NCBI GenBank assembly: GCA_964484185.1
Contig: CAZAEQ010000085.1
Span: 1-6,658 of the forward strand
Reading direction: 5' to 3'
Origin: F1-120-MAGs238 sp964484185
GTDB lineage: Bacteria > Planctomycetota > Phycisphaerae > Phycisphaerales > UBA1924
DNA length: 6,658 nucleotides
The position numbers and the translations under genes were made by a program. The notes beneath the pieces are model-generated. The model searched no databases and was not told where the DNA came from. It was given only the letters and a program-made list of their open reading frames with translations. Positions 1 through 6,354 of this stretch are shown here, piece after piece (within the stretch, counting starts at the first letter, position 1; each line of letters starts with the position of its first letter).

Positions 1-2672
1 ACGGGCCCCGAACCGTTGTCCACGGTCCAGGCGTAGGTGAACGGACCCGTTCCGCTTGCCGCGACTGTGAACTGCATGGAGCCTGCCGGGCATGTCGACT
101 GGTTCAGAGGCTGGGCCGAGATTGTCGCTGGTGCGATTACAGTCAGCGCTGCCGCATTGCTGTTCACGCTGCCACAGGCATTCGCGATTACGCACCGGTA
201 GTTGGCAGCGTCTTCCGAAACTGCGCCGATGATTGATAGAACTGCTGTTGTCGCCCCTGAGATACGGCCGCCATCACTCAGATTAACTCCATTTTTTTGC
301 CAGCGATAGGTGAGATTCGGCCCACTGACGACCACGCTGAATGTCGTATCGCTGCCAAGGCACACGCTGTGCGCGGCTGGCTGGGTGGTCACTGCGAGCG
401 TGGTATCCACATCTAGTCTCGCGGCATCGCTGAACGTATTGCCGCAGGCATTCGTAACACGGCAGCGATAGTTTGCAACGTCGCTTGCTGAAACATTGAG
501 GAGAGTCAACGTGTCAGTAAGCGCTCCGGAAACCTCTGCCCCATCGCTGAGGTTCAAGAAGCCTTCTGATGGACGAGCACGCTGCCACCGATACGTCAGT
601 GTTGGCGAACCGGAAGCGACGACGCGGAAGGTGACTGAGTTTCCATTACAGGATACCTGGGCGATTGGCGGCGTCACAATTGTGACCGGGTTTGTCACTG
701 TCAGCGCTGCGACGTTGCTCATCACCGTTGCACAGGTGTTAGTGACCAGACAGCGATAATTTGCCGCATCTCCCGAGGTCACGCCACTGATCGTCAAGGT
801 CGGCGTAGTCGCTCCTGCGAATTGTCCGCCATCAACGATGTTCACATTCGCTTTCTGCCACTGATAGGTCAGATTTGTACCGGTTGCAGCGACGGTAAAC
901 GAAGCTACGGATCCAGGACAGGTGGCCTGTGCGGCTGGTTGAGTATTAATCACTGCTCGAGCTTCATTCACTGTCACCGCCGCGGTTGGGCTGGTCACGT
1001 CGCCACAGGCATTGGAGATCGTACATTTGAAGTTTGACTCGTCGGTTTCGATCGCACCGTTGATCACCAGGGTCGGGGTGTTGGTGCCCTGATAATGTGG
1101 TCCATCAATCAGGCTGTTGTTTCCCTTTTTCCACTGGTAGGACAGACCCGAACCAGTTGCTGTGACACTCAAACTCGTATCTTCGCCCAGACATACCGAT
1201 GTCGCATCCGGAGGATCTACCACGGTTGGCGCTGCAGAAATGAGCGTAACGGTGGCTGGCAACGTCGACACAGTGCCGCATCCGTTCGATATCTCGCAGA
1301 CATAGCTACCGGCTGTGTTTGTGTTACTTTGCAGAATTGTGAGCGTCGCCGTTCGGGTTCCCTGATAATTGTTTCCATCGGAAATTAAGCCGCCGGGCGT
1401 TTTGCGCCACGCGTAAGTCACATTGACACCGGTCCCACCGGCAGTCAAAGTGAATGGAGAGGTGCTCCCCGTGCAAGCGTCCACATTTACTGGATTGAGT
1501 GAGACAACAGGCGGATTGTTGCTCTTGCTTCCGACGACTGCGTTCGAAGTCACTGAGCCGCAATCATTGCTTACAACACAACGAATCGTCCTGTAGTACT
1601 GTCCTGTTGCAGGAAGTCCCACGATATACGTGTCAGCGCCGGATTCTGTCATGTTCACGAATGAACCATCTGCTTGCAGCTCCTGCCACTGATATGCGGT
1701 GGCTCCGGTTGCGATCACCGAGAAGCCCAAACCCTGTCCGGGAGAAAGATCAGATGAACAGACTATTGCAGATCGCGGCTGAGTGGTTATGACAGGAATT
1801 CCGGTTCCCACAGTTACTGTTGCAAAATCAGACGTTACCGAGTTGTCACATCCGTTGGATTGCGGATTGTCTATAAAGCAATAGTAAAGTCCCGCGTCGC
1901 CAGCGACTGTCTGCGTAATCGTCAAAGTTCGTGTGTTACTGCCGGAAATTCTGGCTCCATCGGTGAGATAAATCCCTTGGCTACCGACAATGTGCACCCA
2001 CGAATATGTAACATCGGGTGCACGATTCTGCGCGACCAGGCTCAGGGTGAGTGTACTTCCACCACACACCATGGTGTCATCCGGCTGATTGCTGATTGTC
2101 GGCGCTCCGACAGTCAATGTAACTTCATCGGTATAGATAGTCCCGCACGCGGCACTTGTCAGCCGGCAACGGTACTTGCGCGCATCGCTTTCCTGCACCG
2201 GAGCCATTGAAAGGACAAAGTCTGTCTCACCGACTAGGCTCGACCATCCCGAACCCGTGGTGTCTTTGCGTTCCCACTGATATGTGGGAGATCCGGTTGC
2301 TACGACATACATCGTGCACGGTCCCCCCACACAGCTGTTCACGGAGACCGGCTGAGTGTCAATTGTCACCGCGTTCGTGACCGTCAGAGCGGCTGATGTG
2401 CTCGTGCTGGTTTCCCCACACGATGTCGAGCCCCAGTGGCACACATAGTTCGCCTGATCATTTTGCACAATATTTGCAAAATTGAGTGTTGCCGTCAATC
2501 CAGTTCCCGATGTGCCGGTGATGCGCGAGGTATTGTTCATCACGGCGCCATTCTTGGTCCAATACCACGTCGCACCAGATGCCGTGCCGCTCGCCGTCGC
2601 CGTCAGTGTCTCCGGTTCACCTAGACACACCGAATGTGATTGCGGTGATTGAAATGACCGCGGTCCGGCGGG
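1..2672 (-). repeat. Tandem array of diverged Ig-like modules (modules 2-11) within the large CDS
   Basis: Repeats are visible at protein level, with a unit of about 260-290 bp. Modules 2-10 each carry three aligned cysteines: residues 155/217/224, 253/308/315, 342/404/414, 444/504/510, 539/598/604, 633/689/695, 724/780/786, 814/876/882 and 910/966/972. Module 11 shows the first at 1000 before the edge. The F-strand to third-Cys interval is exactly six residues in modules 5-10. The Cys expected in strand B of a classical Ig fold is replaced by Val, Leu or Ala. Module 3 has an additional Cys at 258. At DNA level the copies are well diverged, so this is old duplication and not a simple-sequence repeat. 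Confidence 0.8.
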
Positions 2673-3089
2673 GGTAATAACAATGTGGACATTGCGGGAA
2701 TAGGTCGTACAGCGCGGGAGTACAGCCCGGGTGAACACAAAGTAGTAATACCCGGTCTCAGAAGTCTGTGTCGCCGCTATCACCGAGTGTGCGGTATATG
2801 TAGATACGTTACTGCTATCAACCATAAATGGTCCGCCACCGGAGGCGGGCAACCAATAGAGTGCCCATGTACACTCGGCGTCTATCGAAGCACTCAGAGT
2901 GAAAGAATTGGCGCCACCAATGTCCGCACACACCGTCACATCCGGCGGTTCACTGGTAATGACACACGGTCCCGAACCCTGGGCGTATGCGCTTACGGGA
3001 ATCAGAGTTGCAGCCGCAACAAAGGCAGCAGCTCGAACATTCCGAATCAGCAATGTCGCCCCAACAAACCTCGAGATGAGCTTTCGCAT
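1..3089 (-). CDS. Large secreted multi-Ig-like-domain protein, 3' end outside the window
   Basis: The minus-strand frame is open from the ATG at 3089 to the window edge (1029 codons, no stop). The start is supported by GGGGA 7 nt upstream and by a signal peptide: basic start MRKLISR, hydrophobic stretch around residues 20-34, likely cleavage AYA|Q after residue 36. Ig-like modules of about 80-95 residues follow, at roughly 43-139, 143-239, 241-328, 330-428, 431-525, 526-618, 621-706, 712-799, 801-894, 896-985, and a partial one from 987. Typical landmarks recur: a QP or PP opening, YQWQK or YRWQ in strand C, D-A-x-Y-x-C in strand F, and LTV at the end. The protein is probably exported, and adhesion or surface-structure roles are usual for such arrays, but no ligand can be named. 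Membrane anchor, sorting signal or catalytic domain, if any, lie in the unseen C-terminus. Confident about the gene and fold, not about function. Confidence 0.9.
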   Translation of the reverse strand, partial: MRKLISRFVGATLLIRNVRAAAFVAAATLIPVSAYAQGSGPCVITSEPPDVTVCADIGGANSFTLSASIDAECTWALYWLPASGGGPFMVDSSNVSTYTAHSVIAATQTSETGYYYFVFTRAVLPRCTTYSRNVHIVITPAGPRSFQSPQSHSVCLGEPETLTATASGTASGATWYWTKNGAVMNNTSRITGTSGTGLTATLNFANIVQNDQANYVCHWGSTSCGETSTSTSAALTVTNAVTIDTQPVSVNSCVGGPCTMYVVATGSPTYQWERKDTTGSGWSSLVGETDFVLSMAPVQESDARKYRCRLTSAACGTIYTDEVTLTVGAPTISNQPDDTMVCGGSTLTLSLVAQNRAPDVTYSWVHIVGSQGIYLTDGARISGSNTRTLTITQTVAGDAGLYYCFIDNPQSNGCDNSVTSDFATVTVGTGIPVITTQPRSAIVCSSDLSPGQGLGFSVIATGATAYQWQELQADGSFVNMTESGADTYIVGLPATGQYYRTIRCVVSNDCGSVTSNAVVGSKSNNPPVVSLNPVNVDACTGSTSPFTLTAGGTGVNVTYAWRKTPGGLISDGNNYQGTRTATLTILQSNTNTAGSYVCEISNGCGTVSTLPATVTLISAAPTVVDPPDATSVCLGEDTSLSVTATGSGLSYQWKKGNNSLIDGPHYQGTNTPTLVINGAIETDESNFKCTISNACGDVTSPTAAVTVNEARAVINTQPAAQATCPGSVASFTVAATGTNLTYQWQKANVNIVDGGQFAGATTPTLTISGVTSGDAANYRCLVTNTCATVMSNVAALTVTNPVTIVTPPIAQVSCNGNSVTFRVVASGSPTLTYRWQRARPSEGFLNLSDGAEVSGALTDTLTLLNVSASDVANYRCRVTNACGNTFSDAARLDVDTTLAVTTQPAAHSVCLGSDTTFSVVVSGPNLTYRWQKNGVNLSDGGRISGATTAVLSIIGAVSEDAANYRCVIANACGSVNSNAAALTVIAPATISAQPLNQSTCPAGSMQFTVAASGTGPFTYAWTVDNGSGP

Positions 3090-3182
3090 GACAAGATCCC
3101 CAAAAAAGTGACCGAGAGGCGGCATCAATCCACCTCGTACCAAGTTCCAAACGAAACCGGGACCTGTGAGGCGCAGCTCACC

Positions 3183-3199
3183 TGGAAAAATAATTTCCA
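3183..3199. promoter_or_regulatory. Short inverted repeat in the divergent intergenic region, possible operator
   Basis: TGGAAA and TTTCCA arms of 6 bp flank a 5-bp AT-only centre (AATAA). The site is 94 bp upstream of the Ig-protein start and 150 bp upstream of nuoH, where a regulator of either gene could bind. I could not place convincing -35 and -10 boxes around it, and an arm length of six can arise by chance. No known regulator is recognised. Confidence 0.25.
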
Positions 3200-3218
3200 C
3201 TACCCCTGAAATGATCGC

Positions 3219-3243
3219 GGTGGCCACGGTGCCACCAAGTTTT
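3219..3243 (+). terminator. Hairpin followed by a short T run upstream of nuoH
   Basis: GGTGGC (3219-3224) pairs perfectly with GCCACC (3231-3236) around a 6-nt loop, and TTTT follows after AAG on the plus strand. This resembles a weak intrinsic terminator. No plus-strand gene ends before it, so if functional it would act on a nuoH leader transcript (attenuation) or on transcripts running antisense to the Ig gene. The T run is short and slightly displaced, so it may have no function. Confidence 0.25.
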
Positions 3244-3336
3244 GGCTTACGGTTGGGTTCAAATGATCCCGACAGGTTCGCCGCACGTCCACCCACCTTC
3301 CTATCATCGCTCCCCGACCCTAGATTCGGGTCTTGT

Positions 3337-3342
3337 GAAGGA
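3337..3342 (+). promoter_or_regulatory. Ribosome binding site of nuoH
   Basis: GAAGGA lies 6 nt before the ATG at 3349. This is good Shine-Dalgarno placement, and it supports that ATG over an out-of-frame ATG at 3345 that would read the gene in the wrong frame. Confidence 0.7.
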
Positions 3343-3348
3343 CTGTGA

Positions 3349-4677
3349 ATGGACCAGATTGTCACTGCACAACTACTCGTCAGCGCTATCACAATCGTCG
3401 TATTTGTGCATGTAAGCCTTATCTGTGCCGCGTATCTCGTATACGCCGAGCGCAAGATCTCTGCCTACATCCAGGACCGCATCGGCCCCAACCGCGTCGG
3501 CTTCGATTTCGGCCTCCCCATCCTTGCCCCACTAAAAGGCATGCTCGGACTCGGTCAGGCCCTCGCCGACGGCATCAAGTTCCTGCTCAAAGAAGATTTC
3601 ACACCCAACAACGTAGATAAATTTCTCTTCTCACTCGCGCCCTGTGCTATCGCCATCGCGGCGTTCCTTGGCACTGTCATCGTCCCCTGGGGCGGCGTCT
3701 GGGTCTGTCCATCGTTCACAATCCCCTTCATCAATCTTCACATCGAAGGCGGCCCCGTCACAGTCGGCGGCCTCGCTCACATCAACGTCGGTGTTGTCTA
3801 CCTGCTCGCCGTCACTTCACTCGCTGTCTACGGAATTACACTTGGCGGTTACGCCAGCAACAACAAATACTCCTTTCTTGGCGGCCTTCGCGCCACCGCC
3901 CAGATGATCTCCTACGAAATCCCCATGGGCCTCTCCATCCTCGTGGTCCTGCTCATGGTCGGCAGCCTCAAAGGTCAGGACATCATCGCCCATCAGGTCA
4001 GCGGCGGCTGGCTCATCCTCGCTCAACCAATTGCCGCGATCATCTTCTTCATCGCCATTCTCGCCGAAGGCAACCGTGCTCCGTTCGACAACGCCGAGTG
4101 TGAACAGGAACTCGTCGGTGGCTATCACACCGAATATTCCTCCATGCGATTCGCCCTCTTCTTCCTCGCTGAATACATCGGCATCCTCACCAGCTGTGCA
4201 ATGTTCGCGCTCTTCTTCCTCGGCGGCTATCACGTCCCCGGCTGGGAACTCACCTCGCCAGAAAACACAACGCTCCTGGGCGTCATCGCCAAGATCATCG
4301 TCTATCTCACCAAATCAATTGGCTTGGTCTGCTTCACAATGGTCATCCGCTGGACGATCCCCCGCCTGCGTTACGACCAGATCATGCACGTGGGCTGGCA
4401 GGGACTCATTCCGATCTCCCTCGCGATGGTCATCACGGCCAGCGTGATGGTCTATCTCGGCCGCACCGATCTCTGGGCAAATCTCGCGGTAAACCTGGGC
4501 CTGATCGCCGTCATCCTGGTCATTCTCTCGCTGTCAAAGGCCAAGATTCCCAACCGCAAGATTCGCCTCGCAGGCTCGCGCTTCAATCCGCTCCCCGGCG
4601 AAATCGTCCGCACACGTCCATCGGCAGCGATGGCGCTCGCCGACAAGCCGTACGAAGGCACAGTCGGCGCTCGCTGA
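3349..4677 (+). CDS. nuoH: NADH-quinone oxidoreductase subunit H (complex I, ND1-type)
   Basis: This inner-membrane subunit of complex I forms much of the quinone-binding chamber and links it to the proton channels. Family signatures appear in order: YAERKISAYIQDRIGPNRVG (residues 32-51), GGLRATAQMISYE (178-190), NRAPFD (242-247), then acidic E250/E252/E254 and GGYHTEYSSMRFALFF (257-272), and PRLRYDQIM (338-346). D247, E250, E252 and E254 keep the spacing of the acidic quinone-chamber residues of E. coli NuoH. About eight or nine hydrophobic helices are visible, including 8-31, 96-114, 187-206, 221-239, 311-333, 352-370 and 378-396. At 442 residues it is longer than the roughly 325 of E. coli, partly through a longer loop near 115-142, a late helix and a polar tail of about 45 residues. 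Codons strongly favour C at the third position. No other nuo gene is adjacent, so its partners must be encoded elsewhere. Confidence 0.96.
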   Translation: MDQIVTAQLLVSAITIVVFVHVSLICAAYLVYAERKISAYIQDRIGPNRVGFDFGLPILAPLKGMLGLGQALADGIKFLLKEDFTPNNVDKFLFSLAPCAIAIAAFLGTVIVPWGGVWVCPSFTIPFINLHIEGGPVTVGGLAHINVGVVYLLAVTSLAVYGITLGGYASNNKYSFLGGLRATAQMISYEIPMGLSILVVLLMVGSLKGQDIIAHQVSGGWLILAQPIAAIIFFIAILAEGNRAPFDNAECEQELVGGYHTEYSSMRFALFFLAEYIGILTSCAMFALFFLGGYHVPGWELTSPENTTLLGVIAKIIVYLTKSIGLVCFTMVIRWTIPRLRYDQIMHVGWQGLIPISLAMVITASVMVYLGRTDLWANLAVNLGLIAVILVILSLSKAKIPNRKIRLAGSRFNPLPGEIVRTRPSAAMALADKPYEGTVGAR

Positions 4678-4693
4678 TTCGGCCCATTCCGAG

Positions 4694-5629
4694 TTAAGAC
4701 TGCTCTTGCAAAAGTCTCACGATGTCTTGCCGTTCCGGCATCGAAGGTATCGCTCCGCGCCTTGTGCACGCAAGTGCCCCCGCCGCCGAGGCCCAGTAGA
4801 GGCAATCTCGTACCCCCTGCTCATCCAGCGCGTTCCCGATTCGTAGTTCCGCCCATCGCATCGCAAAAACGCCAACGAACGCGTCACCCGCGCCAACAGT
4901 GTCAATCACCGGTGCGCTCTCAGGCAATTTGCACGCTGGAATCGAGTTCTCTTTACCCTTGAACCAGTACGTCAACCCCGCAGCGCCTCTGGTCAATACC
5001 ACAAGTGACGGCCCTAGCGTCGTGAGCCCGCGCCTCACTTGCTCGACAATCGCGGCGGCCTCAACCTCGTTCACAATCAGACAATCCGACGTCTCGAGCA
5101 CGGTGAGCATCTGCCGCAGATCCGCTGGAATCGGAGCGGCATTCACAATCACAGGCGTTCCAACTTCGCTGGCCAGGTGAACTGCATGAATCAGCGCGGC
5201 GGGTGGAATTTCCAATTGCAGAACCAGCGCATCGGCTTCCATGATCGATGCCCGTGCTGCGTCAATGATCGGTGGATCAACCGCAAAGTTGGCACCCGGA
5301 TCGACAATGATCGAGTTCTCGCCCGTCGCCGCCACCGCCACAATCGCGCACGCAGTCGGAGTCAAAACGGTGTGCAAAAGAGCTGTATCAATCCCCGCGT
5401 CAAAGAACACTTTCCTCGCATCACGCCCCGCTTCATCATCCCCCACCGCTCCAACGAAATGCACTACCGCTCCGCCTCGCTGTGCGGCCACCGCCTGATT
5501 GGCGCCCTTGCCGCCAGTACAGCGCAATAAATCTCTTCCAAGAATCGTCTCGCCCGCCGCCGGAATCCGCGGCGTAGACACAAATGTGTCCTGATTCACC
5601 GATCCGATGACGCAGAGGCGAGCAGTCAT
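4694..5629 (-). CDS. rbsK: PfkB-family carbohydrate kinase, probably ribokinase
   Basis: Ribokinase phosphorylates D-ribose with ATP to ribose 5-phosphate in the cytoplasm. The 311-residue length is normal for the family. Visible motifs are GSVNQD (residues 9-14, sugar-contacting Asn12 and Asp14), GGKGANQAVAAQR (39-51, PfkB signature 1), QLE (138-140, Glu140 near the substrate), NAAP (163-166), NEVEA (187-191), LTRGAAG (212-218) and DTVGAGDAF (243-251, signature 2 with the anion hole and catalytic base Asp249). The combination of GGKGANQ with an Asn/Asp pair near the N-terminus favours ribokinase over fructokinase or adenosine kinase, but sugar specificity is inferred. No ribose transporter or regulator is in view. 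The start lies 15 bp after the greA stop, and that gap (AATTGCGGGTTATCT) has no clear Shine-Dalgarno, so translation may depend on coupling to greA. It converges with nuoH. Confidence 0.88.
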   Translation of the reverse strand: MTARLCVIGSVNQDTFVSTPRIPAAGETILGRDLLRCTGGKGANQAVAAQRGGAVVHFVGAVGDDEAGRDARKVFFDAGIDTALLHTVLTPTACAIVAVAATGENSIIVDPGANFAVDPPIIDAARASIMEADALVLQLEIPPAALIHAVHLASEVGTPVIVNAAPIPADLRQMLTVLETSDCLIVNEVEAAAIVEQVRRGLTTLGPSLVVLTRGAAGLTYWFKGKENSIPACKLPESAPVIDTVGAGDAFVGVFAMRWAELRIGNALDEQGVRDCLYWASAAGALACTRRGAIPSMPERQDIVRLLQEQS

Positions 5630-5644
5630 AGATAACCCGCAATT

Positions 5645-6121
5645 TTAGAGGATTTCGAGAATCTTGAACTGCTTCATCCCACGCGGCGCGTTCACGCGGA
5701 TCACACTGCCCACGCGAGCTTTCATCAGCGATTCACCCATCGGGCTGGTCGCCGTCACTTCAAAATGTTCGCTCAATGGACTATTGCTCGACTCGCCCAC
5801 AATCTTGTAGGTATCGACATCGCCCGAGCCAACTTCTTCCAGCTTGATCACTGATCCAAGAAACACGACGCCGTCAGCTCGTGCGCTTGCAAGTTGAGCT
5901 TCATCGACAACCTGAATCCCGCGCAAGCGTTCACCCAGGCGCTTGATTTCCGATTCTTCCATCGCCTGTTGCTCGCGGGCGGCGTGGTAGTCGCCGTTTT
6001 CCTTAAGATCACCCAACGCGCGCGCCTCGGCAATGCGATTGGTCACCGCGGGACGATTCGCCACAAGCGCGGCAAGGCGTGCTTCCAACTGCTCTTTTTC
6101 TGCCTGAGTCACCATGTCCAT
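5645..6121 (-). CDS. greA: Transcription elongation factor GreA
   Basis: GreA enters the RNA polymerase secondary channel and stimulates cleavage of backtracked RNA, rescuing stalled complexes. The 158-residue protein matches the normal length. An N-terminal antiparallel coiled coil covers about residues 5-75, with the conserved tip ALGDLKENGDYHAAREQQ at 35-52. Asp38 and Glu41 there correspond to the catalytic acidic pair (D41/E44 in E. coli). The C-terminal FKBP-like domain follows, with SPMGESLMKARVG (126-138) and the closing FKILEIL. I chose the ATG at 6121 because GGAG (6130-6133) lies 8 nt upstream. A second in-frame ATG two codons later (6115) would sit 14 nt from it. A short hairpin immediately precedes the binding site. 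Probably the first gene of a transcript that continues into the kinase gene. Confidence 0.96.
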   Translation of the reverse strand: MDMVTQAEKEQLEARLAALVANRPAVTNRIAEARALGDLKENGDYHAAREQQAMEESEIKRLGERLRGIQVVDEAQLASARADGVVFLGSVIKLEEVGSGDVDTYKIVGESSNSPLSEHFEVTATSPMGESLMKARVGSVIRVNAPRGMKQFKILEIL

Positions 6122-6129
6122 CGATCGGT

Positions 6130-6133
6130 CTCC
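6130..6133 (-). promoter_or_regulatory. Ribosome binding site of greA
   Basis: GGAG on the minus strand, 8 nt before the ATG at 6121. It decides between two in-frame ATGs and lies only 3 nt after a leader hairpin, so leader folding may affect access to it. Confidence 0.6.
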
Positions 6134-6136
6134 AAA

Positions 6137-6160
6137 CGGGGACTGCTGCCCCGATTTTTT
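6137..6160. promoter_or_regulatory. Hairpin in the greA leader; terminator-like on the plus strand
   Basis: CGGGG (6137-6141) and CCCCG (6149-6153) form a 5-bp all-GC stem with a 7-nt loop. On the plus strand six T follow at 6155-6160, the layout of an intrinsic terminator, although no plus-strand gene ends nearby. On the minus strand the same hairpin lies in the greA 5' leader directly before TTTGGAG, and could influence ribosome access. Which role applies, if any, cannot be decided from the sequence. Confidence 0.35.
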
Positions 6161-6354
6161 AGCGAAAAGTCAAAGTTGCCTGAAGCGTCTTTTGGAAGAA
6201 CGCCGGGAAAGTTCCGTGCTTAAGAGTAAAAGTGCCGCGTGTAACGAATTCGTGCCGTAAATGTCGTCGTGCTTTGTTCACACCCGAATTGCCTGGCGGC
6301 ACCGAGAATGACTCGGGGTGAATGATCGATTCAAGCTCCGGATTTTAGGTCACG

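Noticed and set aside
1..3089. CRISPR-like or short tandem DNA repeats
   Set aside because: The periodicity of roughly 270 bp is coding and follows Ig modules. There are no identical short repeats with uniform spacers.
2685..3209. 174-codon plus-strand open frame
   Set aside because: It is antisense to the start of the Ig protein, whose signal peptide and modules are clear. The translation is rich in Arg, Cys and Ser, with no domain.
3817..4233. 138-codon minus-strand frame and a 138-codon plus-strand frame (4031-4447) inside nuoH
   Set aside because: Both are by-products of the strong third-position C bias of nuoH. They give low-complexity Glu/Gly or Ser/Pro translations and cover conserved NuoH motifs.
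4677..4694. Possible bidirectional terminator between convergent nuoH and the kinase gene
   Set aside because: TCGG and CCGA can pair around a 6-nt loop within the 16-bp gap, but the stem is only 4-6 bp with a wobble and neither strand has a T run.
4452..4805. 117-codon minus-strand frame spanning the nuoH-kinase junction
   Set aside because: It overlaps the ends of two well-supported genes in another frame and has no recognisable motif.
5039..5530. 163-codon plus-strand frame opposite the kinase gene
   Set aside because: It is antisense to conserved PfkB motifs, and its Arg/His/Asn-rich composition is typical of a shadow frame.
6302..6316. CCGAG/CTCGG hairpin below the right-edge gene as its terminator
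   Set aside because: The 5-bp stem has a 5-nt loop, no T run on the minus strand and a mismatch just outside. It is compatible with chance.
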